A stretch of 64,000 bases of DNA from Prosopocoilus inquinatus (taxonomy: Eukaryota > Arthropoda > Insecta > Coleoptera > Lucanidae). The notes beneath the pieces are model-generated. The model ran no database searches and was not told the DNA's origin. It was given only the letters and a program-made list of their open reading frames with translations. Where the stretch lies: NCBI GenBank assembly GCA_036172665.1, contig CM069869.1, forward strand, positions 2,294,001-2,358,000, in the 5' to 3' direction. The number at the start of each line of letters is the position of its first letter. The stretch's first letter is position 1. Shown piece by piece: positions 37,901 to 45,153 of the stretch. The translations under genes were made by a program, and so were the position numbers.

Positions 37901-38355
37901 CCAAAGTAAATTTGCACAGGAGGTTGGTTTCTCCGATGAACTCGCTTCGTCCTTTGCCGCCGATGTAGGTGGATCAATACCTAAAACGCAAACTGCGATT
38001 CGCACCTGTTTTACCGACCTTGATAAAAAAGGAAGCTCCTGGAAATTTGGAAAGGTCTCTGTTCGCAATTTTCCTTTTTTGGTGCACGAAATCGAAACAC
38101 AGATGCAGGCAGTAGCCAGTAATGAAATAAAAGCGTGTTGGTTTGATTTGATTTACTTACCTTTTGCCTAACGGCGTAAAACGGCTTGTAAGTTTTAGGC
38201 TGGAAGTTAGGGTCGGGGAAGGGCATTCTGTCCAGGGAATCCCATTCCTTGGCTCGCCTTCTCCCGGTGTAATAACGGTAGACTACTATCGTTACCCCCA
38301 CGAATAGGGCCATTCCGGTGCCCACTGCGGCCCCCAAAACGGCGGACGCGACCAT
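1682..38355 (-). CDS. Syt12: Synaptotagmin, Syt12-like (six-exon gene model, 565 aa)
   Basis: Join of 38355-38161, 21470-21246, 21087-20550, 11597-11166, 11103-10955 and 1840-1682: 1698 nt, 565 codons plus TAA, with GT donors and AG acceptors at every junction and no stop. Synaptotagmins are vesicle or plasma-membrane proteins with two C2 domains that act in exocytosis. Seen: a membrane segment at about residues 3-27, a basic YTGRRRAK stretch, a Ser/Pro-rich linker (about 66-290), C2A (about 297-410) and C2B (about 431-565) ending in W561-H562. C2A keeps D327, D333, D386, D388 and D394, the five calcium-ligand positions. C2B keeps only the equivalents of D464 and D518. The C2B phrase SLSYLPSAERLTVVLLKARNL-type start and the DPYVKVYLL continuation resemble Syt12; insect Syt-alpha or Syt-beta are the alternatives. 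An AG acceptor lies 6 bases before the ATG, so an upstream noncoding exon exists. Confidence 0.9.
2418..2545. mobile_element. Short PIF/Harbinger-type MITE with TTA duplication
   Basis: 128 bp with inverted ends: CCTGTTTTACAAATG on the left and its partner GTAAAACTGGGCC on the right, then CGGTTCAACTTTGA and its inverse inside. TTA flanks both sides. The inverted copy of the surrounding sequence near 10835 has an uninterrupted GTTACTTAGAAAATT with a single TTA, so the empty site is visible in the same window and fixes both boundaries. Confidence 0.85.
2671..2932. repeat. Palindromic hinge 1 of the satellite
   Basis: The left end TAGCATTCCATACGTCGTAT and the right end ATACGACGCATGGAATGCTA are inverted copies. 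The pairing continues inward through GCGATCAGC, TGGCGCTG and TTAGCTAACTTT-like words, and outward weakly to about 2585 and 3050. It has the form of a foldback MITE absorbed into the satellite unit. Confidence 0.8.
4282..4559. repeat. Palindromic hinge 2 of the satellite
   Basis: Same foldback as hinge 1. The inverted pairing also extends outward here, through GATGAGAAGAAA on the left and its complement on the right. Central words CAGCTGTTTGGATAGG and AACAGCTGAG form part of the arms. Confidence 0.8.
5919..6192. repeat. Palindromic hinge 3 of the satellite
   Basis: Third copy of the foldback, closing the array. It lacks about 16 bp of the left arm near 5960 (TGGCGCTACTTAATTAAC in place of the longer word in hinges 1 and 2). 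Confidence 0.8.
7625..7856. mobile_element. Single arm of the long foldback family
   Basis: About 230 bp match the right arm of the foldback at 49164-51001, sharing AACTTCCGG, AAGCGGAAGTG, ATAACTTATGACTGCAAAAT-like words and the terminal GAATCTCCCTGTATA. The opposite arm is not present nearby, so this is a one-ended remnant. Confidence 0.75.
8843..9174. mobile_element. MITE with TGGTTTATACAGTCAC ends
   Basis: 332 bp bounded by TGGTTTATACAGTCACTAAA and its inverse, with TTAGTTTTAGTT repeats just inside the right end. Nested inside the 7042-9472 insertion. No target duplication is clear. Confidence 0.7.
10955..11103 (-). CDS. Syt12: Syt12-like exon E: C2B polybasic strand
   Basis: 149 nt from a GTTGCAG acceptor to a GAG|GTGAGG donor, phase 1 in and phase 0 out, encoding residues 464-513. 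It contains DPYVKVYLL, the polybasic stretch KRAKKKKT (about 476-483), which in synaptotagmins binds acidic lipid and SNAREs, and the NPVWNEALTF strand. Confidence 0.93.
11166..11597 (-). CDS. Syt12: Syt12-like exon D: C2A calcium loops and start of C2B
   Basis: 432 nt from a TTTTGCAG acceptor to a GTCG|GTAATG donor. Read after one base from exon C, it gives residues 320-463. Loop 1 is AGSDQGGFNDPYVKL (D327, D333) and loop 3 is FDYDRFSRND (D386, D388, D394), so all five Asp ligands of a calcium-binding C2A are present. It then crosses into C2B at LLSLSYLPSAERL. In C2B loop 1 the first ligand position holds Q458, with an Asp shifted one place to 459. Confidence 0.95.
11678..11780. repeat. Imperfect hairpin of about 100 bp
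   Basis: TTCATAAGAC near 11680 pairs with GTCTTATGAA near 11768, and GTTTTAGAAAACG pairs with CGTTTTCTAAAC across a three-base loop. It is intronic and may be a small foldback element. Confidence 0.55.
11942..12186. mobile_element. Foldback element, about 105-bp arms
   Basis: TAATTGAATCGGTGAGTGC at the left is mirrored by GCACTCACCGATTCAATTA at the right, and pairing is near perfect inward to about 12040 and 12085, leaving a loop of about 40 bases. No coding capacity. Confidence 0.85.
12480..13560. repeat. Degenerate tandem array carrying TGACCTTGA words
   Basis: Repeats of roughly 100-130 bp, each with a GTTGACCTTGAGA-like core followed by a TTTATTAAATTTTA-type AT block. Cores at about 12511, 12574 (mutated), 12689, 12808, 13343 and 13536 (mutated). 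A GC-rich interruption lies at about 12900-13040. It is in the intron between exons C and D. Confidence 0.6.
13561..15530. other. Intron, no feature recognised
   Basis: Scattered short open frames look random. The stretch near 13805-14010 shares words with the repeat pair at 46.9 and 54.0 kb (GGCAAC, GTTTGAAAT, CATTGG, GATTGG in the same order), but the similarity is weak. Confidence 0.4.
15535..15650. mobile_element. Small GGCCCG-ended foldback
   Basis: 116 bp. GGCCCGTTTTTTTCACCTCC at the left pairs with GGAGGTGAAAAAATCGGGC at the right, and AGAAATTTATCTG pairs with a degenerate partner inside. A one-armed relative, TTTATCAGGAGGTGAAAACA, occurs at about 16767-16786. Confidence 0.7.
15678..19190. 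mobile_element. Decayed hAT-like element, 3.5 kb, A-rich interior
   Basis: The left end CAGAGGTTCCCAAC and right end GGTTGGGAATCCCCA are inverted copies (8 of the first 11 positions), flanked by ATTTACAC and ATTTAAAC, an 8-bp duplication with one change. No transposase frame survives. The interior contains long A-rich blocks repeated at about 16160, 16330 and 16580, a second copy of the GGGGTCGATGAACCT stretch near 17085, and a nested MITE at 17452-18387. Confidence 0.6.
17452..18387. mobile_element. MITE-like element with about 150-bp inverted ends, TA site
   Basis: TACAGGATGTTCCACT at the left corresponds to AGTGAAACACCCTGTA at the right. Deeper in, GTGTATACAGCATGTTCCG matches the inverse of CGGAACTCTCTGTATACAC. 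The unrelated centre has no recognisable gene. Confidence 0.7.
19153..19465. repeat. Two tandem copies (about 158 bp) of the hAT-like right end and its flank
   Basis: GTCGATACTTAAAAATG followed by TTGGGAATCCCC and ATTTAAACTAA occurs at about 19160 and 19318, and the flanking TTAATGTGGTCTTATAACAT is also repeated. The duplication took in host flank, so it happened after the element inserted. Confidence 0.7.
19606..20211. repeat. Duplicated sequence able to form a multi-stem structure
   Basis: Copies at about 19606-19731 and 20081-20211. In the second, AAAGTCGTCTTA (20084-20095) pairs perfectly with TAAGACGACTTT (20148-20159). Two inner arms are possible: GG.CCGA with TCGG.CC, and AACCTCGA with TCGGGGTT. 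The first copy keeps the outer arm with one mismatch, but its inner arms have decayed. The right edge is AT-rich. Its identity is unknown. Confidence 0.5.
20550..21087 (-). CDS. Syt12: Syt12-like exon C: Ser/Pro linker and first strand of C2A
   Basis: 538 nt from a T-rich TTTGTTAG acceptor to a GAAG|GTAAAG donor; phase 0 in, phase 1 out. It encodes residues 141-319. The first 150 residues are low-complexity Ser/Pro/Arg with repeated SPSP and TPSP words, possible proline-directed phosphorylation sites. The last 25 residues are the opening of C2A (LGRLHFRLKYDF, then DLIVHLIE). The GC content is well above the flanking introns. Confidence 0.9.
21246..21470 (-). CDS. Syt12: Syt12-like exon B: linker
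   Basis: 75 codons between a TTTGTTTCAG acceptor and a CAG|GTGACT donor, phase 0 at both ends, so it is skippable or shareable between isoforms. It encodes protein residues 66-140, starting EFNLVKEHH and ending SLDSGASRQ. The composition is Ser, Pro, Gln and His rich with no domain, which fits the disordered linker between membrane segment and C2A. Confidence 0.82.
21490..22940. other. Intron upstream of exon B, no exon recognised
   Basis: Composition is more balanced than most of the introns here, and short open frames occur on both strands (for example 22003-22299 plus), but none has a recognisable motif or a convincing splice context. Confidence 0.35.
22946..22983. repeat. (AT)n microsatellite
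   Basis: An uninterrupted AT dinucleotide run of about 38 bases, directly abutting the TA-site MITE that follows. Confidence 0.95.
22984..23323. mobile_element. TA-site MITE, family copy 1
   Basis: 340 bp with ends TACCGGGTGTTTCGAAATTG and its inverse CAATTTCCAAACACCCTGTA. Shares TTGGCCAAAATTGTTG, AAGCTCTCACA and ACTTCCAGATGCCA with the copy at 34378-34661, which confirms a family. Inserted in an AT microsatellite, as expected for a TA-targeting element. Confidence 0.85.
23640..24830. repeat. T-rich degenerate repeat block
   Basis: Strongly T-rich sequence built on recurring TCTTTTGTTT, CATTTTATTGA and TTTTTGTTTATTTTTAT words at irregular spacing of about 100-130 bases. Long open frames in it (for example 23645-24061) are Phe/Leu-rich by composition and not credible genes. 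The interior of 43.95-44.85 kb has similar words. Confidence 0.5.
24900..25160. repeat. AATTAATAATTAAT-rich low-complexity block
   Basis: Several degenerate copies of CAATTAATAATTAATCA, in places inverted (AATTGTAATTA), giving a short AT-rich direct and inverted repeat cluster. Confidence 0.6.
25161..28860. other. Long intron, no feature recognised
   Basis: A duplicated GACAGTTGCCCGAG word near 26115 and 26140 and a G11 run near 28524 are the only local oddities. Open frames here lack motifs or splice contexts. Confidence 0.4.
28861..32924. other. Long intron, one small MITE candidate only
   Basis: A (TC)n tract lies near 28883 and an (AAT)n tract near 31845. Apart from the element at 31054-31136 I see no terminal repeats, exons or RNA genes. 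Confidence 0.4.
31054..31136. mobile_element. Very short GGCCCGATTT MITE candidate
   Basis: GGCCCGATTTTAT at the left and ATGAAATCGGCCC at the right are inverted copies about 80 bases apart, with TTA on one side and TAA on the other. The form matches short TTA-site elements such as 2418-2545. Confidence 0.4.
32925..33460. repeat. Three degenerate copies of an about 210-bp repeat with GATGGCGC
   Basis: CGATATCCTACC...TAGCTTTCATTTT...AGAGATGGCGC at 32930-32990 recurs at 33140-33200, and more weakly at 33380-33440. The GATGGCGC word also appears between the units near 33115 and 33300. Confidence 0.65.
33690..34377. repeat. Two tandem copies of an about 325-bp repeat
   Basis: ACTTGAAATGAGGGAAGAAG near 33700 and GCTTGAAACGAGGGAAGAAG near 34024 start the two copies. 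Both continue with a GAAAA..GGGAAAA.TCAGGGAATTGAAAA block and end at TTATCACGTTTTTAACAAAA. The second copy ends where the MITE at 34378 inserted. Confidence 0.8.
34378..34661. mobile_element. TA-site MITE, family copy 2
   Basis: 284 bp, left end TACAGGGTGTTTGGAAATTG and right end CAATTTCCTAACACACTGTA. It is a shorter, diverged relative of the MITE at 22984-23323. Confidence 0.85.
34785..35127 (-). repeat. Array of about 90-bp repeats each holding a hammerhead-ribozyme-like motif
   Basis: Three head-to-tail units begin AGTACAAAG at 34785, 34875 and 34966, followed by an inverted partial copy (about 35055-35127). Read on the minus strand each unit has CTGACGA-like core, one extra A, a six-pair hairpin GCTATA/TATAGC, GAAA, then ACGTTGAG. 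That order is the hammerhead layout (CUGANGA, stem II, GAAA, NUH cleavage site), and CTC before the core can pair with GAG after the site. Each copy has one damaging change: unit 1 has GTG at the cleavage triplet, unit 2 CTGACGT, unit 3 CTGGCGA, the inverted copy GGAA for GAAA. Minimal hammerheads of this style are known from the terminal repeats of Penelope-like elements, so a PLE origin is likely. Confidence 0.7.
35360..35800. repeat. Two tandem copies of an about 190-245-bp repeat
   Basis: AACAAAACAGTTGAAACAATTTATAA... near 35383 and AACAAAACATTTGAAATAATTTTTATAA... near 35631 begin the copies. ATTTGATTC.GTTGGGGC and TTTCAAAGCATGAAAATGAT close both, near 35550 and 35740. Confidence 0.75.
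35950..36180. repeat. Two tandem copies of an about 141-bp repeat
   Basis: GTAGGATCGATCGGGT, GAGTTGTTTC and ATTTCATGTCCGAAG occur in the same order at about 35963-36030 and 36105-36172, with few differences. Confidence 0.8.
36527..36682 (-). CDS. Syt12: Probable alternative first coding exon A' of the synaptotagmin gene
   Basis: 52 codons from an ATG (36682-36680) to a donor CTAGAG|GTACAT. It ends in phase 0, so it joins exon B in frame and would give a 552-residue isoform. The peptide begins MKMSGLGPTGCWVTHK and ends in a Ser/Asn-rich tail; it has no hydrophobic segment. A TGA stands in frame four codons before the ATG. The one AG close upstream leaves two bases, which does not fit the phase of exon A, so a cassette exon between A and B is unlikely. 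Base composition is much more GC-rich than the intron around it. The inference is a second promoter giving a form without the membrane anchor. I do not recognise the peptide from another protein. Confidence 0.55.
36683..36960 (-). promoter_or_regulatory. GC/CpG-rich candidate promoter and 5' UTR for exon A'
   Basis: About 280 bases upstream of the exon A' ATG are unusually rich in CpG for this window, with a GCC/GGC triplet run near 36858 and many CGTCG and CGCG words. No TATA box is evident. Position and composition suggest an insect CpG-type promoter or GC-rich 5' UTR, but no transcription start can be read from sequence alone. Confidence 0.3.
36961..38160. other. Intron between exons A and A', with an unassigned 110-codon frame
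   Basis: Mostly AT-rich. The stretch 37839-38171 is less AT-rich and open on the plus strand for 110 codons starting ATGGAAAAATC, and it is also open on the minus strand for about 90 codons. Neither product is recognisable. It could be an additional exon of the host gene, or a fragment of a captured gene. Confidence 0.3.
38161..38355 (-). CDS. Syt12: Syt12-like exon A: start codon and membrane anchor
   Basis: 65 codons from ATG to a GTAAGT donor, ending in phase 0. A polypyrimidine tract and AG stand just upstream (AG at 38361-38360), so the 5' UTR begins in an earlier exon. The peptide opens MVASAVLGAAVGTG, runs through about 25 hydrophobic residues (3-27) with several Gly, then a stop-transfer YRYYTGRRR. 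That is a type III signal-anchor layout, usual for synaptotagmins: short luminal N terminus and cytosolic C2 domains. No Cys cluster for palmitoylation is visible next to the membrane segment. Confidence 0.88.
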
Positions 38356-38847
38356 AATTCTGAAAGGAAACAAAAAGAAATTATCAATAAGTGCGTTGCA
38401 AATATAATAGAAGAAAAAAAACACAAGAAACAAATTAAATAAGCTCACAATTCCACTAACATAAGTTAGTTTCCAATATAAGGGAGATGTCAGGCAATAA
38501 TTACGTCGTGTCTTCTCTAATTCCTTGCATGCACCATTGCTCAAAGCAATTAATTGAAGGGGCTTCAAATTAGTACTTAAACGACAGGCTGATTAAATTA
38601 ACGCAGAGGTGATTAGCACGAGATGTACAGATAATTAATAATGTTGTTGTTGCTACTGCTGACATAAGAAAGAATCGACAACCGCATACATTCAAAAATT
38701 TATCAGAAAGTTTACCATACAATACGCTATTGATTTCGCAACATCTATTAATTATAGTAAATAAATCAAAGACAGAGTAAATACTAGAAGCTGAAGCAGC
38801 AACATGATTAAACAATCATTTCTTTTAAAGAAGTGCTGTTTGGCATA

Positions 38848-41603
38848 CAGGGTTGGAAAAAAAAACTGTTTTTTTTTTTAAAAAGAACAAAACATTTGTT
38901 TTTTTTTTTGTTTTAAACAGCTTTTTTTTGTTTAAAACATGTTTAAAATTGTCCCTAAATTAAACATGTTTTAAACCAAAAAAAGCTTACACAAAAAGAT
39001 ACATATTATTATTATTATTATTTGATATTTGTGTAAAGAGAAGAATTTATTCATATTCGACCTCTAATTAAAAGAAAGATGAAAAGTTTGTAATGTTAAG
39101 ATTATGTACCCTTTTAAAAATAATGTATGTACTATGATATAGTTTAAATCATTTAATGCAGAGCTTGTTTTATTTAGGATCTACGGTGGCGGTGTTTTAA
39201 ATGATTTACAAAGAAAGTATGAAGTATTTGGTATCAACATACTGAGAAAAACATTCCCAATAAAAACTAAAATCAAATGCAATCCAAATATTTTTTTTTT
39301 CAAATTACTTGATCGCGTTAGACATGACGACATGACTCGTCCGGTATGTATATGTCTGAAAATTCAAATTAAATTTTTTTTTATTTTATCGTTTTCAAAT
39401 TTTAAACAAACCTTCATATTCTAGAAGGGCGAATATATGGCCTTGGGACACGGCAGAAATACTGTGAAGACAATTGAAACGATAACGTTGTAAATAGTTT
39501 AAACAGCGACATCCTACGATCACTTTTTGACCTAACTAAGTTTGCTACATAATAACTCATCCCGTAGCCCACAGTATGAACACGGAAGCGGAGGACCCAG
39601 TATGTTTCATAACTTAATGAAATAATAAAAGGTTAAATATTGAAAAGGTATTTTAAAATTTTGCAATATAAATATTATATAAATACTAGTGATCAGAAAT
39701 AATTAATCAATCCAATTCAATTCAAGTTTAGTTCAAGCCAGAGCTACAGTGTAGTTATCCCGTCATCAGCTTAGCCAGGGCATAAAATACGAGAAGAGCC
39801 AGGTCGTAGTATCTTCCAGTATTCGATAGGCGTCAATGAAACGTCGATAACAATGAGCCAACCTGCCAGCCGATCCTGTACCAATAGAAGTTATAAAACG
39901 TGTGGCTCGCGTGAAATACAAACATGAACCAAATTTATGAACTTAAGCATCTGTATTTTATAAACAGTACAGGTAATGCAGCATGTATTATTTGCGGTAA
40001 ACTGTTGAGCATAAAACGATATAATATTGCTCGTCACTACAACATTTTCCATAAAGAATATTATCTACATAAGTTTTGTATATCGTTGGTTGTTGAAATT
40101 GAAGCGCCTGAGTATCAAGCGGGAACCGGCACTGCCTGTGCGATCGTAGAAAGAGAATATACCCCGACATATTCCCCTCGCATGATTAGGCCTGATTAAA
40201 ACCATTGATATGGGAATAAACTAAAGTTTAAAGTTAATCTGTGAGTGAAATTCCGACCCTAAACAATTCTGATTATACAGTATTACGTTGCAAAAATAAA
40301 ACACTTATTCCAAATGTGTTCTTTTTAGCTTAAAATTAAAAAAAAAATAATTTAAAACAATAACAAAAAAACATGTTTAAAACATTAAAATAAAGCACTT
40401 TTAACAAAAGTATTCTTTTTTAGCTTAAAATTACAAAAAATGAATTTAATACATTAGCAAAAAAAAACATGTTTAAAACATTTTCTTTATGTAAACGCCC
40501 GGAAAAATCGATCTTTTATTTTATTCAAAATTTTAATTTAATTTGATTACTGCGAGTGGAATTTAATCTGTTTTATTTTAAATTAAATTTTCTCAGCCAA
40601 TAATGATTTGCACAGGCAATACTGTAGTCATAACAATAATGATTAAGATCGCATTACTCGCAGAAACAGTGAGACTATATTCCTTCCTTCCCCGCCTTGC
40701 CAAATTATTGTTGAAAGCTTGTTAAAGTTGCCCCCTGATTTAGGCAACCTTTGTAACGCCTGTAAGATAAGCGAAAGAGGTGGACATTCTTAAGATAAGA
40801 ATCCAGGCTCCGCGGCAGGAGCGAGTGAAAAATTAAATCAGTATCCACCGGGAGGATCCATCGCAAGGCTCCAAAATGTTACTCTCCTACCCGTTCAATC
40901 ATGCGGTTGTTTTTACCAAAGCAGTTTAACCCCCTAGAAACCCCTTCAGGGAAATATGGGTGAGTGTGTGTGTTGGTACACGCGGAGAACACCAGCCTTG
41001 GGGCCCAGATTTCAGTCGAGGAACCCTCAGGCATCCCAAAAGCCTCTGTTACTGCGTTTCGCCTCTGATAAGGTATTGCATTTGTTATTTTATATGTCAT
41101 GTCATTTTCTTTTCAAAATTCCTTGAAACGAAATTTTACTTCCTGTATTTATATTTTTTTTGTACTTGTTTTCTTTGTTTGTATCAATTTAAGTCAGTGC
41201 TGAATAAATCCATTGTAGCACTTGAGGGATTTTATTTATTTGTACAGTTTCTGAGCCAAGAGCCCTTTAAAGCCTTCGAAAAAGTTAAAAAGAGTTATTA
41301 ATTAATCAGGTAAACAGGTTCGGTAATTTCCTAAAAAAATTACCTGGTGGCAGCAAAATATTATTATTCAAAATTGTCTTTAATTCATTTAAAGCACGCT
41401 ACCTGCTTGAATAGTAAAGATAAGATAAGGGGTGGAATTTTCTTATTTTTTTTCTATTTCCCAAAGAAAAACTAACTTATAGTAATAGAAAGCCCCTGTT
41501 TACATTTAAAACATATGTTTTTAATTCGGTGTTTTAAACATTTTTAAACACTATGTTTTAAATACTATGTTTTAAACAGTCTGTTTTAAACTTTCCAACC
41601 CTG
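38848..41603 (+). mobile_element. hAT transposon, internally deleted, with 8-bp duplication
   Basis: The ends CAGGGTTGGAAA and TTTCCAACCCTG are perfect 12-bp inverted repeats of hAT type. They are flanked by TTGGCATA and TTGGCAAA, an 8-bp target duplication with one change. Both subterminal regions are crowded with GTTTAAAAC and ATGTTTAAAAC words, probable transposase binding sites. At 2756 bp it contains only the zinc-finger part of a transposase. Confidence 0.9.
39924..40199 (+). pseudogene. N-terminal BED-like zinc finger of a hAT transposase
   Basis: 91 codons from ATG. The segment GNAACIICGKLLSIKRYNIA then RHYNIFH has the C-x2-C...H-x4-H spacing of a BED or C2H2 finger at about residues 17-44, the DNA-binding domain at the N terminus of hAT transposases. 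The frame ends soon after in unrelated sequence, and no RNase H-like catalytic core or dimerisation domain follows within the element. It could still bind the TIRs if expressed, but cannot transpose. Confidence 0.65.
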
Positions 41604-41989
41604 TTGGCAAATAAGGAAAGACATTAATAGGTACGGATGAGCTGTAAAGAAGAGTCGTAAAGAAATAAACTTTATCATGCCCGCAAGCTATTGTATCCGA
41701 AATGAAATATTAAGTTATTCGGAAAAAAATGTCGTTTTTATTAACAACTAATTCATATTTCGAAGGTAGCGAGATATAATTTTATATTTGCAAATTGAAG
41801 AGTATACTTCTCTAAACAATGTACTACGCAAATGCCAACCGGTACTTAATTGTGTGTTCTTACGAGGAATAACCAAAAAACGAAGAATTCTTGAACCTAT
41901 TGTTATACGAGTTTAAGAAGGAAAGTGGCTGCACAAGTGGTTTGGAATATCTGTGAAAAGAAGACAAAGAGTCTCTTAATGTTAAGACA

Positions 41990-42890
41990 TGCACAACATG
42001 AATTTATAAAATTTAGAAATGGCGATTTTACTCTTCGAGAGAGTCGTACCTCGGGTGGCCCTTTAAAGATTAACCAATTTTTTTTTGCAATTTATTAAAG
42101 AAAATACGGTTACTACGACATATCATATATTGGCGAGTTGGGTGCATTCAATTCAACCATTTGGTGCCACTTAAGAGGTCGTAGTACGCTTATTAAACGT
42201 TCTACAAAAACTTCACTTAACTTAAATGAATCTCAACCTAAACACCTTAAACATTTGTACAAAATTACTCCGAATTCCCCGCCACAATTGTTTTCTGTGA
42301 CAAATCATGAATTATGAAGAATTATGGATTCGTTTAAGAATCCCTACTAGTATAAACAGTGCCTTAATCTTCGACAAGTGTCTTTTTAAGTCGTCAACAA
42401 AGATCGTTTTGGAAGATAAGTAATGTTCAGTGTTTGGTGGAATATCTTTGGCTTGATCCATTTTGAACTTGTTTCAAATGTCCGTACAGTTAATGCTGCA
42501 GCCTGTTGTGCTCAACTTACCAAAGTACACGAAATTTTACGTTTAGGGTACCCTGCATTAGTAAATACAAATCACGTGATCCACCACCAGGATAATGCAA
42601 AACCGTATAATACAATTAGGTCTCAATAAAATTGATGGATGCACTCTTCTTCCTCTTTTTTGCATAAAGTCCGGACATTGCTCCTTCGGATTACCACATG
42701 TTTTGTTCGATGAAATATTTCCTTAAAGACAGAAATTTTAATGAAGATTTAGCCTACTAATTGTAGAGGTATGAAAAATTAACAATAACTGGAGAGACAC
42801 GGCATAATATTTTAAAAGAACTTATTTTGGAAAGTAGAGCACAGAGAAAAAGATTTTAAGAAATGGTGCATTAAATTTTAAGGATTGAAA
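41990..42890 (+). pseudogene. Fossil DD34D mariner transposase
   Basis: Broken across several frames but in mariner order: FRNGDFTLRESRTSGG (N-terminal region) near 42010; SVWWNIFGLIHFELVSN and RTVNAAACCAQLTKVHEIL near 42425-42540; HHQDNAKPYN (catalytic Asp region) near 42580-42610; APSDYHMF (third catalytic Asp) near 42685. Multiple stops and frameshifts. It is unrelated to the DD41D copies. Terminal repeats are not evident. Confidence 0.8.
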
Positions 42891-43119
42891 TTCATAGAAT
42901 TCCTATGTTCCCGATTTTCAATTGTTCAGAAGCCGCTAAGCGCTCTTATTATTATTATTTTTAAACAGCAAAGTGTATTTTTATCACGGATTTTAAATTT
43001 GTATTTGAATAATAATTTAATCATTGATTGCTGTACGTGTCTGACATCTTCTTATTAGTTATTTATCCTGATAATAAAATGAAATGATAAAATAAATAAT
43101 ATTGTGATAAATAAAATTA

Positions 43120-43500
43120 TTATATTTTAATTCAAAGCTAGAACTTTAAGAACATTGAAAAATAATTTATAATTAGAAAGAGAATCATTAGAGCAGCAAA
43201 CTCTGCTAAAAAAATAATGTTTAATTCAAATATAGAACTTTAAGAACATTGACACAAAATGTTTAATTAGAAACAGAGTCGGAAACTCTGATGATTCTGG
43301 TTAAAAATTATTTGTTTCAAAGCTAGAACTTTAAGAACATGGATAAATAATAATTTTTAATCAGAATCAGAATCATTGCAGCAGCTAATTATGATGATTA
43401 TGATAAAACAATAATATAAAATAATAAACAAATTAAAGGTAAAACATTCAGAACATTGAAAAATAATTTTAATCAGAATCAGAATCATCAGAGTTTGTTA
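43120..43500. repeat. Four degenerate copies of an about 90-120-bp repeat
   Basis: TTCAAAGCTAGAACTTTAAG and AACATTGAAAAATAAT-like words recur at about 43131, 43222, 43317 and 43436, each followed by AGAATCATYAGAG-like sequence. Confidence 0.7.
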
Positions 43501-43870
43501 AATAATCCTTAGAGCTTTGAAAACTTAAGTGATCTGAAGGATCTGCCAATATTTTTAAAATTTCAGGAATAATCGCTCCACGCTTTGTTTTTTCATCTGT
43601 CAATGTAGTAACTTTCATTTATTGCAAAATAAATTCAATTACGGCACTTATTTTTTCGCCTCTCCGCTTCGTGATCCATATATCGAAAATATCACGATGG
43701 GTAATTAATTACCGGAGGAGTAGCTACAAATTTTCAAAAATATTCAAAATTAGCAAAATTTAGCAAAAGTTTTTGTAGACGTTAAACAGATATTGAATAA
43801 AACTTCAAGAGAAAACTAAAAGGAATTTGATATAATTGAAATTAACCTCCGCCCACAATAATTTTTATAT

Positions 43871-43915
43871 CCGTAGATACGTATTTCGGCAGCTAAGCTG
43901 CCATCTTCAGTACGC
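43871..43915 (-). ncRNA. Hammerhead-ribozyme-like motif, left copy
   Basis: Minus strand: CTGAAGA, one extra T, hairpin GGCAGC-TTA-GCTGCC (six pairs), GAAA, palindromic TACGTA, then TC at the presumed cleavage position (AUC triplet). Flanking GCGTA and TACGG can form a short stem I. The palindromic stem III suggests that a dimer is needed, as in minimal PLE hammerheads. The extra base at the stem II junction departs from the canonical ribozyme. Confidence 0.6.
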
Positions 43916-45108
43916 TACCAACATAAAAGCACTAAAAAAATGAACATATGAAATTCAGCTTTTTTTATTTAGAAAGAAAAAGAAACAAATGAGAATTTGA
44001 TTTTCGTCGGAAATCCTCGATTCCTCATGCGTTCTCAGCTTATCTTTTTTTTTTCGTGAAAAGAAGGAAACAAACGAAACGCAAAGAAAAAGAAACAAAT
44101 GAAAAGTTTAATTTGACCTTCAAAAACTTGAACATCGGTTTTTTTCATTCGCTCTCGACTTCATTTTTGCTTACTGGGAGACGAATGATTTATATATAAA
44201 AAAAAACAAATGAAACAAGCTTTCATTTGTTTTTTTGTGTCTAGATTTTTTTATTTGCTCTCAGCTCCTTTTAATAATAATAATAATAGTAATAATAATG
44301 ATAATCTTTACTTCAAAGCAGCTTTGTTACAGTTAATTACAAACGGCCTGAAAACGTCAAATGCAAACAAAAAATACAAGCAAAATTTTTCCTTGCACAA
44401 AAAAAAAAATAAATGAAATGCAGAGAAACAAATGAATGCTCGATTTGATGATTTTCAAATGTTTCGAAAATCGTTGTGTTTTTAAATTGTTCTAATTTGT
44501 TTTTTTTTCTTTTGTCTTTTGCTTTTCACTGGCTCCTCCTAGCCGAATTGAAAATATCGACGAGCGTCTTTTGTCTGCATTCGGTCGCAGTTTATTTCAG
44601 TTTTCTTTTCTTTTTTTCGTGGAGAATTAATTTTTATATTGTATTAATTTCATTTGTACTCAGTTTTATTTTTCTTTGCAAGAAGAAAACAAAATTAAAA
44701 GAAGAAATGAATTGATTCTTAGTGGCTTCTAGCCGCACAAGAATCGACGATCGTATTTTGTCTTCCTTCAATTCCGCACTTGGTCGTCTTTGTTTCGGTT
44801 CTCTTTTGTTTTCTTCGTATCACCAGAAGGGTTAGATTTAGGCACAGTTTATAGTATTCAAATATGATTTAATCATATATAAGGTGTGCCGTTCAAAAAT
44901 AAAAAAGTTGCACCCAGCAATGCTGTTTTGATTCACCCTGTATAGATGAAAATAATTTAGCGTTGTAATCGTCCAAAATTCAAAGCAAAAATGTTATCGA
45001 GATATTGCTCGAGCGCTCACTATTGAGACACCCTGCATTTGCAATTATTCTTGAATATCAATTAACCTAATCACAGTTTAGACATTTTCTATTGCTTTTA
45101 AGTTGGTA

Positions 45109-45153
45109 GTGTACTGAAGATAGCAGCTTAGCTGCCGAAATACGTATCTACGG
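45109..45153 (+). ncRNA. Hammerhead-ribozyme-like motif, right copy
   Basis: Plus strand: GTGTA, CTGAAGA, T, AGCAGC-TTA-GCTGCC, GAAA, TACGTATC, TACGG. One stem II pair is lost (A against C next to the core). The opposite orientation to the left copy means that read-through RNA would carry one motif per strand. Confidence 0.55.

Noticed and set aside
40640..41350. Possible solo LTR ending before TGGTGGCAGC inside the hAT element
   Set aside because: The primer-site-like word and an AATAAA are present, but no TG...CA ends, duplication or partner LTR could be found.
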